DNA of 41,970 nt from DATDAW01 sp036525185 (GTDB lineage: Bacteria > Verrucomicrobiota > Verrucomicrobiia > Chthoniobacterales > DASVRZ01). Below, in pieces: positions 8,296 to 16,047 of this stretch (position 1 is the stretch's first letter; every line of letters begins with the position of its first letter). The notes beneath the pieces are model-generated. The model was not told the DNA's origin and made no database searches. It saw only the letters and a list, made by a program, of their open reading frames with translations. A program made the translations under genes and the position numbers. Where the stretch lies: NCBI GenBank assembly GCA_036525185.1, contig DATDAW010000057.1, forward strand, positions 1-41,970, given 5' to 3'.

Positions 8296-8976
8296 TTACC
8301 CAACGAACCGGTAACCAAAACCGCGCACCGTCTCGATGCATGCGCTGTATTTGCCCAGTTTTTCGCGCAACCTCCGCATGTGGGTATCCACCGTCCGCGT
8401 ATCAATCGCAGCTTCGTATCCCCACACATCACTCAAGAGCCGGTCGCGGCTCTGCACACGGCCGCGACGCTCCATCAACAAAGCCAGCAGCTTGAACTCC
8501 GTGGCCGTACATTCGACCGGCTTGTTGCCCACCGTTACCAGATGTTGCGAACGGTTCACCACCACACCGCCAGCAGTCAGGGTTTCTTCCGGTTGCAGGA
8601 CCGGTTTGCCTCTGCGGATCACCGCTTTCACCCGCAAAATGAACTCGCGCGGACTGAATGGCTTCACCACGTAATCATCCGCACCCAGCTCAAAACCCAC
8701 CACGCGATCGATCTCTTCCGCCTTCGCCGTGAGCATAATCACTGGAATCATCGCCGTCTGCGCGCTGGCCTTTAACGTCCGGCAAACCTCCAGTCCGGAT
8801 ATTCCTGGCAACATGAGATCCAGCACAACCAACCCGGGCGGTTTCGCTCGGACAGCCTCCAAAGCCGCAGGACCATCGTTCGCCGTGTCCACCTGAAAAC
8901 CAGCCTTCTGCAGGTGAAATGCGACGAGGTCCACAACATCCTGTTCGTCGTCGACAACGAGAATTTTATCGCTCAT
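8296..8976 (-). CDS. phoB: PhoB/OmpR-family response regulator
   Basis: This two-component transcription factor has 226 residues. The receiver domain has the acidic pocket (VVDDE, residues 8-11), phospho-acceptor D53 in VLDLMLPG, T83 and K105 (VVKPFSPRE). The C-terminal winged helix (about 125-225) shows ECTATEFKLLALLMERRGRV and TRTVDTHMRRLREKLG, and ends ETVRGFGYRF as in PhoB. I start at the ATG at 8976, where the conserved SDKILVVDDE begins; an upstream extension to 9045 looks non-coding. It lies immediately upstream of the porin-pst operon on the same strand, so PhoB function is well supported by context. No sensor kinase gene is adjacent, so its partner must be encoded elsewhere. Confidence 0.9.
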   Translation of the reverse strand: MSDKILVVDDEQDVVDLVAFHLQKAGFQVDTANDGPAALEAVRAKPPGLVVLDLMLPGISGLEVCRTLKASAQTAMIPVIMLTAKAEEIDRVVGFELGADDYVVKPFSPREFILRVKAVIRRGKPVLQPEETLTAGGVVVNRSQHLVTVGNKPVECTATEFKLLALLMERRGRVQSRDRLLSDVWGYEAAIDTRTVDTHMRRLREKLGKYSACIETVRGFGYRFVG

Positions 8977-9055
8977 GGAGTGAAAAACCGGACGCACCCG
9001 GCGTGGGCCAACCGTATAAACTGGAAAAATTCGTCGGCAAGGCAAATCCGGTTTG

Positions 9056-9082
9056 CAGCCCTTGGGCCCCTAAAAAGGGCTG
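9056..9082 (-). terminator. Candidate hairpin after the HNH gene
   Basis: CAGCCCTT (9056-9063) and AAGGGCTG (9075-9082) form a perfect 8-bp stem around an 11-base loop. It starts 19 bp beyond the HNH stop in the direction of transcription and lies about 80 bp before the phoB start. No U-tract follows, so termination would be weak or Rho-assisted. Confidence 0.35.
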
Positions 9083-9101
9083 TTTCCGCGTGCACCGTTT
9101 T

Positions 9102-9683
9102 CTAAGCCACCAAAAAATGCTCCCAGTCCGCGATTCCGTGATGATTTTTAATGAGCACCGTCACGGGAACTTCTTTCGGAGCCACCGGCTGTCGCAGCAG
9201 GCGCAAGCCCGCCTCCTGTGGCAGCTGACTGCCTTTGCGACTGTTAACTTCACGGTGCGAAAGCACGCAATTCTCCCACGACGTCACGCCACCGCGCGAC
9301 AGAGGCACGACGTGGTCGATATTCCCCTCTCCAGGCTTCAAGCGACGGCCCGTGTACTGGCACTGACCGCCGTCACGCACCCAGATTGAACGCGCCGAAA
9401 GATTCGGGCGACGCTTTGGCACCCGGGCGTAACGGACGGCCACCACAACCGTTGGAACACGAACGCGTCCACGGGGAGTGTTTGCAAAAATGTCCCCTTC
9501 CCGAATGGGCAGTCGCAGCCATTCGTTCCATCGCACCGGAGTCATCGCTCCCTCACTAATATCAAGTCCCGTCGCGGCATTGGTCATCATTTGGCAGAAC
9601 GCACCCGCCGGTGTTCGGACGTTGATCGCCTGCCAGTTGCGATTCAGCACCAGCACGGTCGCTTTTGTCAGGATGTCGCTCAT
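9102..9683 (-). CDS. HNH endonuclease family protein
   Basis: The 193-residue protein carries an HNH nuclease core in its middle: VRDGGQCQYTGRRL, then IDHVVPLSRGG and WENCVLSHREVNSRKGSQ, giving the His-Asn-His metal site. Cys residues before and after the core suggest a partial zinc-ribbon arrangement. The N-terminal part (VLVLNRNWQAINVRT) matches a widespread family of stand-alone HNH proteins encoded near housekeeping genes. The family is annotated only as nucleases, and a restriction role is unproven. No methylase or other defence gene is adjacent. The ATG at 9683 has no obvious Shine-Dalgarno sequence. Confidence 0.88.
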   Translation of the reverse strand: MSDILTKATVLVLNRNWQAINVRTPAGAFCQMMTNAATGLDISEGAMTPVRWNEWLRLPIREGDIFANTPRGRVRVPTVVVAVRYARVPKRRPNLSARSIWVRDGGQCQYTGRRLKPGEGNIDHVVPLSRGGVTSWENCVLSHREVNSRKGSQLPQEAGLRLLRQPVAPKEVPVTVLIKNHHGIADWEHFLVA

Positions 9684-9738
9684 AACGTTGATTCTGTTTT
9701 GCTAACTGTTTGCTAAATTCGTCGCTCGATGCGGCAAC

Positions 9739-9770
9739 AAAAAACCCTGTCCACGCGGCGCGGACAGGGT
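9739..9770 (-). terminator. Leftward intrinsic terminator upstream of the HNH gene
   Basis: ACCCTGTCC (9744-9752) and GGACAGGGT (9762-9770) form a 9-bp stem with a GC-rich 9-base loop. Read on the minus strand it is followed directly by a run of six T (9744-9739), the classical intrinsic terminator layout. It ends 56 bp before the HNH start codon, and no minus-strand gene lies upstream of it. It must therefore end a short RNA or act as an attenuator in the HNH leader. Confidence 0.7.
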
Positions 9771-10128
9771 GCAAAAGGGTATAAAATCTCGCCGTTTCTT
9801 CCGATGATTTAGTGGAGCAACCCGTCCGTCCATTCCGTGGAGCATTGGTGCGACAGAAGCATTCTGCCGGGTTTGCATTCGGACATGCCCGCCCGCCGCA
9901 CACTCACGTGTGAAACAAAAAATGCGTTGAGCCCGTTGGATGGCATGATCTGGTCAAATATTAGAACCGCCGGCGTTCATACATGCGCCTGCAAAACAGC
10001 GCAAGAAAAAACTGCCCTTAGCAAGCTGGGATCTTTTTTAAAAATAGAACAAGTAAAATTCATGTTGCGTGCCAACGGGCATAGGCCGGCCTGCTCGACA
10101 AATATCCATTTCGGAGGCAGTGTGGCCG
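9771..10128. other. Gene-free stretch before dus
   Basis: I see no convincing protein or tRNA gene here. The right end carries the dus ribosome binding site (GGAGG at 10113-10117). On the minus strand the region could be a short transcript from a promoter near 10000 to the terminator at 9739-9770. The frames open here encode Cys- and Arg-rich sequences without family features. Confidence 0.5.
9976..10004 (-). promoter_or_regulatory. Possible leftward promoter
   Basis: On the minus strand TTGCGC (10004-9999) and TATGAA (9981-9976) are 17 bases apart, a usable sigma-70 layout with matches at four positions in each hexamer. A transcript starting here would run about 200 bases to the terminator at 9739-9770. 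This is a weak motif call. Confidence 0.25.
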
Positions 10129-11151
10129 ATGCTTCCGTGGTTCCAAAACCAGTTTCCGCTCTACCTCGCCCCGATGGCGGGCGTGACGGACCATATTTTT
10201 CGCGCACTGTGCAAGGAACAAGGCGCGGACGTGCTGGTGACCGAATTCGTTTCTGCAGAAGGAATCCTGCGGCGCAACGAACGGACATGTGAGTATTTGA
10301 AATTTTCAGAAGTCGAACGCCCCCTCGGAGTCCAGCTCTTCGGCGCAGAGCCCGAAACCCTTGCTGAAGCAGCGAAAGCGGTCATTGACTGGGTCCAACC
10401 CGATTTTATAGACCTGAATTTCGGATGTCCGGTTAACAAGGTCGTAAGCAAACTGGGCGGATCAGCGCTCTTGAAGGATTGTCCACTGCTCGGGCGCGTG
10501 GCGGAGGCCGTCGTTCGTGGGGCAAGCGAAGTTCCCGTGACCGGAAAAATTCGTATTGGCTGGAGCGACACGACCATCAATGCCCGCGAGACGGCCCACA
10601 TCCTGGAGAATTCCGGCGTGCAAGCCGTAGCGGTGCATGGACGCACCAAGGAGCAGGGTTATTCCGGACAAGCAAATTGGGACGTAATCGGCGAAGTGGC
10701 TGAAGCGATTTCGATTCCAGTCATTGGAAATGGCGATATTTCCAGTGCGATGGACGTGATGCTTCGCCGCGCTCAAACGCGCATAGCAGGCGTGATGATC
10801 GGCCGTTCAGCGATGTCCTCGCCGTGGATATTCCGTCAAATCCGGCACCATCTGGCGACAGGCGAACTGCTTCCCGAGCCCTCCATGGAAAAACAGTGGG
10901 AGTTCATTCTGCGTCATTGTGAACTGACCGTGGCGGATCGCGGTCGGGAAATCCCGGCAATGCACTCGTTGCGCGCGCGCCTTATGGCATATTCGCGAGG
11001 AATGCCAGGCGGAAAACTGCTGCGCGGGAAATTTCAGAGTGTGTCGACGCTAGATGAGTTGCGCGGGATCGCCGGAGAACACCTGGCGAGCCTGCAGACT
11101 GATGGGGAAATCGACCAACTGTCTATGCTCCCCGAGCCAATTGCCGGATGA
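10129..11151 (+). CDS. dus: tRNA-dihydrouridine synthase
   Basis: This FMN-dependent enzyme reduces uridines to dihydrouridine in the D-loop of tRNA. The 340-residue product has the TIM-barrel landmarks of the family: LAPMAGVTD near the start, DLNFGCPVNKVV with the catalytic Cys (C100), the GKIRIGW strand, AVHGRTKEQGYSG and PVIGNGDI for the flavin phosphate, and GVMIGRSAMSSPWIF. It resembles the DusB group. I chose the ATG at 10129, 11 bases after GGAGG; an in-frame GTG at 10120 is too close to that site. The 3' end overlaps sufE on the other strand by 29 bp. Confidence 0.93.
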   Translation: MLPWFQNQFPLYLAPMAGVTDHIFRALCKEQGADVLVTEFVSAEGILRRNERTCEYLKFSEVERPLGVQLFGAEPETLAEAAKAVIDWVQPDFIDLNFGCPVNKVVSKLGGSALLKDCPLLGRVAEAVVRGASEVPVTGKIRIGWSDTTINARETAHILENSGVQAVAVHGRTKEQGYSGQANWDVIGEVAEAISIPVIGNGDISSAMDVMLRRAQTRIAGVMIGRSAMSSPWIFRQIRHHLATGELLPEPSMEKQWEFILRHCELTVADRGREIPAMHSLRARLMAYSRGMPGGKLLRGKFQSVSTLDELRGIAGEHLASLQTDGEIDQLSMLPEPIAG

Positions 11152-11545
11152 CATTTTGGACGCTGGCCAGGCCGTTCAGGCGCGTGGGCGACAAGTTCTT
11201 CGAAATCTCCAGCTTATCGAAGATTTCGGGCTCAAATCCGACCACCTCCCCGGGTGGCGCGCCTTCGTAAAGCTCGCAGAGCAGGCCCACCAATCCGCGA
11301 ACCAACGGCGATTCCGATTCTGTCTGAAAATGGCAAGCATTTTCCGCGACGAAACCCGTCAGCCAGACACGCGACGAACAACCCGGCACCAAATTGGCGT
11401 CGGTCTTTGCCGCCGCAGGCAGCGGGGCGAGCCTGGGTTTGTGCGCGACAATCGCAGCGAGACGTTCGTGCGGATCCGGGATCACCTCGAATTGCTCAAC
11501 GAAAGCACGTTGCCGCGCCTCAAGGAAAACGCTGCTCATTTCCAT
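11123..11545 (-). CDS. sufE: SufE family cysteine desulfurase activator
   Basis: SufE accepts persulfide sulfur from a cysteine desulfurase (SufS or CsdA) and passes it to Fe-S cluster assembly. The 140-residue protein has the hallmark NLVPGCSSRVWL with the acceptor Cys (C56). It also shows SPLVRGLVGLLCELYEG and NLSPTRLNGL, all standard for the family. The start overlaps the end of the upstream thioredoxin-like gene. An ATG at 11539 forms an ATGA stop-start overlap with that gene and is a good alternative to the ATG at 11545. No other suf gene is visible in the window. Confidence 0.93.
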   Translation of the reverse strand: MEMSSVFLEARQRAFVEQFEVIPDPHERLAAIVAHKPRLAPLPAAAKTDANLVPGCSSRVWLTGFVAENACHFQTESESPLVRGLVGLLCELYEGAPPGEVVGFEPEIFDKLEISKNLSPTRLNGLASVQNVIRQLARGA

Positions 11546-12081
11546 TTAATGCTGCAACCGACGCTCGGTCGCTGCACCTCGGCAACCGGTTTGCCGGCCA
11601 GCACAGCCTCAATCGCCGCCCGCAAATCGCGCCCGTTCGGAGTTCCTTTGCCGGGACGCGAATCATCGAGCTGGCCCCGATAAACCAGCGCGTGTCCGGT
11701 GTCGAAGAGGAAAAAATCCGGCGTGCACGCCGCCTGATACGCCCGCGCAGCGTCCTGCGTTTCGTCGTAGGCGAGCGGAAAAACGAACCTATTCTTCGTC
11801 GCAAAAGCCTTTAAGCCTTCCGGACTATCCTGCGGATAAGTCACCGCATCATTCGAACTGATACTGATGATTCCCAGTTTCTCTGACGAGTAATCGCGTC
11901 CCAATCGCGCCAGTTCCTCCTGAACGTGAATGACATACGGACAATGGGCACAAAGAAAAATGATCAGGAGCGGTTTTCCGGCAAAATCGTCCGGCGAAAC
12001 AATCCGTCCCGAAACGACGTCCGGCAGTTGAAATGGAGGAGCCACGGTCCCCAACGGCAGCATGAAGGATTGAACGGCCAT
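11536..12081 (-). CDS. Thioredoxin-like (redoxin) family protein
   Basis: The 181-residue protein has an AhpC/TSA-like thioredoxin fold: APPFQLPDVVSGR at the start, then strand LLIIFLCAHCPYV with a C44-A-H-C47 pair where thioredoxins have CxxC. Later parts include ISISSNDAVTYPQDSPEG and TPDFFLFDTGHALVYRGQLDD. This layout is the common bacterial family annotated as thioredoxin family or peroxiredoxin-like. It has no signal peptide, so it is probably cytosolic. It is encoded between a secreted SRPBCC protein and SufE and is probably cotranscribed with sufE, given their overlap. Its substrate is unknown. Confidence 0.85.
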   Translation of the reverse strand: MAVQSFMLPLGTVAPPFQLPDVVSGRIVSPDDFAGKPLLIIFLCAHCPYVIHVQEELARLGRDYSSEKLGIISISSNDAVTYPQDSPEGLKAFATKNRFVFPLAYDETQDAARAYQAACTPDFFLFDTGHALVYRGQLDDSRPGKGTPNGRDLRAAIEAVLAGKPVAEVQRPSVGCSIKWK

Positions 12082-12108
12082 AGGCGCCAGCTTAGCACCA
12101 ATATTTCG

Positions 12109-12669
12109 CTACTTCGTCATTTTCTTCAGCTGCTCGAGCCACTCGGTCCAGTCTTTCGGGCCGTGCTCAAAACGTTCCTGGAGACTCTTGAGAACAATCG
12201 GCCACGCTTTGGAAAAATATTCGTGGGCCTTGTCCCATTCACCGCCCTCGCCCCAGGCGACGTGATGCAAGGTTACACGCGTCCCTTCTTTCCCATCGGG
12301 CGCAAACCGAACGATCACCACCGAGCGCTGTTTTCGGGCTGCCGGTAAGTGCGGAGGCGCGTTCCACGTGAACGACAGCATCTTGCTTTCCTGAAAACCG
12401 ATGATTCGCATGCCGTCCGCCCCTTTCTCGCCCGGTTTCGCGTAAGGATTAAAGAAAATTTCAAAAGGTCCATTCACCTGCAGTTGGACGTGCGCATCCG
12501 GCGCGAAAAATGATTTCACGCCGTCAGTCGTCGTCCACGCTCGCCAAACGTCGTCGATGGGCGCTTTAACGATAACTTCCACAACGATGGTCTTTTCCGC
12601 AGCAAACAAAGGATGAGCAATCATCAGAAGGATAAAGGAAAGAACCGTTTTTAGGACTCCAGAAAGCAT
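12109..12669 (-). CDS. Exported SRPBCC (AHSA1-like) domain protein
   Basis: The 186-residue product starts with a hydrophobic signal sequence (LKTVLSFILLMIAHPLFAAE) followed by an SRPBCC fold of the AHSA1/START-like type. Visible pieces are VKAPIDDVWRAWTTTDGVKSF, FEIFFNPYAKPGEKG and LSFTWNAPPHLPAARKQRS, then the C-terminal helix. Such domains bind hydrophobic ligands or partner proteins; the ligand here is unknown. I start at the ATG at 12669, since the open frame further upstream to 12828 crosses the mpa start on the other strand and has no signal-like N-terminus. The gene is divergent from mpa with a 123-bp space between them. Confidence 0.82.
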   Translation of the reverse strand: MLSGVLKTVLSFILLMIAHPLFAAEKTIVVEVIVKAPIDDVWRAWTTTDGVKSFFAPDAHVQLQVNGPFEIFFNPYAKPGEKGADGMRIIGFQESKMLSFTWNAPPHLPAARKQRSVVIVRFAPDGKEGTRVTLHHVAWGEGGEWDKAHEYFSKAWPIVLKSLQERFEHGPKDWTEWLEQLKKMTK

Positions 12670-12745
12670 GGACCGTATTACCGCATTTTCTGGTGCTCCT
12701 GCCACACGGATTTGCTTCAACAACCCGACTCGCCCCAGGGCCCAT

Positions 12746-12774
12746 TTGCCGTTTGGAGTTGGATGTCGTAATAT
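12746..12774 (+). promoter_or_regulatory. Candidate promoter of mpa-dop
   Basis: TTGCCG (12746-12751) and TAATAT (12769-12774) are 17 bases apart, matching the sigma-70 layout at four positions in each hexamer. Transcription would begin near 12781, leaving a leader of about 12 bases before the ATG at 12793. Confidence 0.4.
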
Positions 12775-12792
12775 CGTAAAACCTAAGGGCTC

Positions 12793-14472
12793 ATGAGCGA
12801 CGGAGAACCATTCGACGACGTATTTCATGAAGGATCGGCCGGGCTATCTCCTGTGGAACAGGCAGATCGCCTCATTTCGATCCTTCCACCAGACAACCCA
12901 CTGCGGATTCAACTGATTGCCCTTCGGGCCAGTGTTTCAGAGCAGGAAGAGATGATTCTGGAGGCGCGACGAGCGATCGAACAACTCGAGGAAGTGGTTA
13001 AAAAAGTCACTTCACCTGCAAATCGGATCGGCACTTTCATTGCTCCACGCGGGAAAGAGACGGCTCAAATCGTCGTCGCAGGCTCGGATTATTTCTGCAA
13101 CGTGGATCCGCGCGTGCCTCTGATCCGGCTGAAGACCGGGACACGCGTTCTCGTAAACGAAGCTTACGTCATCGTAGGCGATCTCGGTTACGACACGTTG
13201 GGCCCCGTTGCGAAAGTCGTCGAAGTGCTTGGCGAAGACCGGTTGCGGGTCGGCAGCGAGCAGGGACTTCAATCCTCCATTCTGCTCCGGTCCGCTTCGT
13301 TGGTTGGAAAAAAAGTTAAAACCGGCGACGAAGTCCGGGTCGATGGCAACATGCGGGTGGCCGTAGAGTTATTAAGCAAACCGTCCTCCCACGACTACTA
13401 TCTCGAAACGGTTCCTGAACTCCCATGGGACCACGTCGGCGGCCAGCAGGAAGCTCTTTCAGCCATTCGCGATGCCATCGAACTGCCGCTCGTGCATTCC
13501 GACCTGTTTGCCCGTTACAAGCATTCCACGCCCAAGGGCTTCCTTCTTCATGGCCCCCCGGGTTGCGGCAAAACACTCATAGGCAAAGCCACGGCCTACA
13601 ACCTCACACGCCATCTCGCCCAAAAAACGGGCGAACGCATGGAGCAATACTTCATGCACATCAAAGGCCCCGAGATTCTCAATATGTGGCTTGGCGAAAG
13701 CGAGCGCATGGTTCGGGAAATCTTCGCCACAGCACGCGAGAAACGCCGCGAAGGCTTCCTTCCATTCCTGTTCATTGATGAAGCGGAAAGCATCCTCGGC
13801 ACCAGGCGTGCGACGCGGAATTCAAGTATTCTCTCCACTCTCGTTCCGATGTTCTGCACGGAAATGGACGGCATCGAATCCTTAAGTCAGGTCGTCATTA
13901 TCCTCGCTTCAAACCGCGCGGACTTGATCGATCCCGCCATTCTGCGTCCGGGCCGAATTGACCGGAAAATCAAAGTCAACCGGCCGGATCGTCCGGGATC
14001 GCTGGATATTTACCGGATTTATCTGACACCGGACCTGCCGTACGACCCGAAATTGCTTCAGGAACACGGTAGCCCGGAAAAGGTGATCGATTTTCTCGTC
14101 AACCGCGTGGTAGATCGGCAATTTGCGAAAACCGAGGAAAACCGCTTCCTGGAAATCACCCTGCGCAGCGCCCGCAAAGAGACGCTTTATCGCGGTGATC
14201 TTACGAGCGGCGCTCTTATCGCCTCCATCGTCGCGCGTGCGAAGGAATTTTCCATCAAACGGGCCATCGAATCCGGCGCAGAAGAAGGCATTTCTGAAGA
14301 TGATTTGATCACGGCACTCACTGCCGAATACGAGGAAAACGACCTCTTCCCGCCAGGCGAAATCACAGAGGACTGGCTGAAATTGATCGATTACGATCCG
14401 GACAACGTGGTTCGCATACGACCCGTTCGCCCGACGCCACCCGACGCCGCACAGCATTCCCGAGTCGTTTAG
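12793..14472 (+). CDS. mpa: Proteasome-type AAA ATPase (Mpa/ARC)
   Basis: This ring ATPase family recognises Pup-tagged proteins and threads them into a 20S proteasome in actinobacteria. The 559-residue protein has the full layout: an N-terminal coiled coil (about 36-73), which binds Pup in Mpa, then two OB-like subdomains (about 80-195). The AAA module has Walker A GPPGCGKT (254-261), Walker B FLFIDE (325-330) and the arginine-finger region ADLIDPAILRPGRIDRKI. The C-terminus ends AAQHSRVV and lacks the Gly-Gln-Tyr-Leu tail by which actinobacterial Mpa docks on the 20S core. The gene is followed by dop 42 bp later, supporting a Pup-type function. No prcA/prcB genes are nearby, so an ATPase working without the proteasome, or with a distant one, is possible. 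Confidence 0.93.
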   Translation: MSDGEPFDDVFHEGSAGLSPVEQADRLISILPPDNPLRIQLIALRASVSEQEEMILEARRAIEQLEEVVKKVTSPANRIGTFIAPRGKETAQIVVAGSDYFCNVDPRVPLIRLKTGTRVLVNEAYVIVGDLGYDTLGPVAKVVEVLGEDRLRVGSEQGLQSSILLRSASLVGKKVKTGDEVRVDGNMRVAVELLSKPSSHDYYLETVPELPWDHVGGQQEALSAIRDAIELPLVHSDLFARYKHSTPKGFLLHGPPGCGKTLIGKATAYNLTRHLAQKTGERMEQYFMHIKGPEILNMWLGESERMVREIFATAREKRREGFLPFLFIDEAESILGTRRATRNSSILSTLVPMFCTEMDGIESLSQVVIILASNRADLIDPAILRPGRIDRKIKVNRPDRPGSLDIYRIYLTPDLPYDPKLLQEHGSPEKVIDFLVNRVVDRQFAKTEENRFLEITLRSARKETLYRGDLTSGALIASIVARAKEFSIKRAIESGAEEGISEDDLITALTAEYEENDLFPPGEITEDWLKLIDYDPDNVVRIRPVRPTPPDAAQHSRVV

Positions 14473-14514
14473 CAACCAGAATACCAACCACTTCCGAAAT
14501 GCACCGAAGCCTCA

Positions 14515-16035
14515 ATGAAAGATAGCGTTTTTGGCATTGAGACGGAATACGGGATCACAGTGGTCGGACAAGAGGATGTCGATGTCGTCGCCGAATCGAT
14601 CGATCTTGTACGCGCGTGGAAAGAGCCCGGGACGTTAATGAAATGGGATTATCGAAGCGAGGATCCTCACATCGACGCGCGAGGGTTCCGAGCTCGCGAG
14701 CTGCTCCAGGACACCGATGAAGCGAATTATTTCGAAATCGACCGCAATCGGCCCCTAAGTTTTCAAGAAATAAAAAGCGATCTTGTCCTCTGGAACGGCG
14801 CCCGGTTTTACAACGATCACGCTCATCCCGAATACTCGACACCCGAATGCTCGACGCTTGCCGAAATCGTCGCCCAGGACAAAGTCGGCGAATGGATCGT
14901 GCAGGAATGCGCTCATCGCCGAAATCGCAAACTCGGCGGTGGACGCGAAGTGCGGATTTATAAGAACAATACGGATTTCGATGGTCACAGCTACGGCTGC
15001 CACGAAAACTATCTCATGAGCCGTGCCGTGCCGTGGGATCGGCTGGCTGCCGGAACCATGCCCTTCCTGGTCACACGCCAGATTTTCGCTGGAGCCGGGA
15101 AACTGGGCATCGAAACGGAAGGCCGTTCGGGGCCCCCAGGAATGTTCCAAATTTCCCAACGAGCCGATTTTTTTAGTGTGCTGATGAGTATCGACACAAT
15201 GAACAAGCGGCCATTGGTCAATACGCGTGACGAACCGCACGCCGACGCCGCTCTCTTCCGACGCTTCCATGTCATCATCGGCGACGCCAATCTCAGCGAA
15301 TACGCCACCGCTCTAAAGATTGGAACGACTCTCGTCGTGTTGGAACTCATCGAGCGTGGCATCGCGCCTGAAATCGAGTTGGCCCAACCCATCGAAGCCA
15401 CCAAAGCCATCAGCCGCGATCCCACGTTTGCGTGGATCGTCGAGCTGCGTGATGGCCGAAAAATTTCCGCGGTGGATTTGCAACGGCTTTATCTGGAGCA
15501 GGCAAGGGCGCATATCTCGGTGGGAAACCCTGATTTCGCATGGGTTATGACGGAATGGGAACGGACGCTCAACGATCTGGCCATCGACCCGATGCGGTGT
15601 GCAGACCGTCTGGATTGGGCCGCAAAACGCAATTTGCTCATGACTTTTCAGCAGAGCGAAGGGCTGGACTGGGGTGATCCTTGGCTGCAATCGATCGATT
15701 TGGAGTATCACAACCTCGATCCTGAACAGGGACTCTATTTTGAGTTGGTCCGGGAAGGTGCAATGCAGCGTTTTGTGACAGACAAAGACATTTTTCGAGC
15801 CGCCGAAATGCCGCCGCCAACGACGAGGGCATGGTTTCGTGGCCGTAGCGTCGCCAAATTCGCTTCGCAGATCGCGACCTTACAATGGGATGCGGTTACG
15901 TTTAAAACGTCTTCCACGCCAACGGGTTACGGGCGAGTTCCCATGCCAGAAGGAATGGGACAATCGGTCGACGAATTGAATCGTCAGATCGATCGCGCGA
16001 TCAAACTCGATGACTTACAGGGCCTGTTTAAGTGA
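14515..16035 (+). CDS. dop: Pup deamidase/depupylase Dop
   Basis: Dop belongs to the carboxylate-amine ligase-like family with PafA. It deamidates the C-terminal Gln of Pup and removes Pup from substrates. The 506-residue protein has the nucleotide-binding start GIETEYGI (7-14), and DHAHPEYSTPEC with D101 at the position of the catalytic Asp. Further motifs are YKNNTDFDGHSYGCHENYL and RDEPHADAALFRRFHVIIGD. The DHAHPEYS form, DPMRCADRLDW and RAWFRG favour Dop over PafA, which has DVGSHPEYA. A 40-residue segment before D101 corresponds to the Dop loop. It follows mpa as in actinobacterial clusters. The next expected gene (pup) is absent and a minus-strand gene begins 12 bp later. Confidence 0.93.
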   Translation: MKDSVFGIETEYGITVVGQEDVDVVAESIDLVRAWKEPGTLMKWDYRSEDPHIDARGFRARELLQDTDEANYFEIDRNRPLSFQEIKSDLVLWNGARFYNDHAHPEYSTPECSTLAEIVAQDKVGEWIVQECAHRRNRKLGGGREVRIYKNNTDFDGHSYGCHENYLMSRAVPWDRLAAGTMPFLVTRQIFAGAGKLGIETEGRSGPPGMFQISQRADFFSVLMSIDTMNKRPLVNTRDEPHADAALFRRFHVIIGDANLSEYATALKIGTTLVVLELIERGIAPEIELAQPIEATKAISRDPTFAWIVELRDGRKISAVDLQRLYLEQARAHISVGNPDFAWVMTEWERTLNDLAIDPMRCADRLDWAAKRNLLMTFQQSEGLDWGDPWLQSIDLEYHNLDPEQGLYFELVREGAMQRFVTDKDIFRAAEMPPPTTRAWFRGRSVAKFASQIATLQWDAVTFKTSSTPTGYGRVPMPEGMGQSVDELNRQIDRAIKLDDLQGLFK

Positions 16036-16047
16036 GAGGGCAAGACA

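Noticed and set aside
9562..9903. 113-codon minus-strand frame overlapping the HNH start region.
   Set aside because: It runs through the intrinsic terminator and overlaps the HNH gene in another frame, with no domain.
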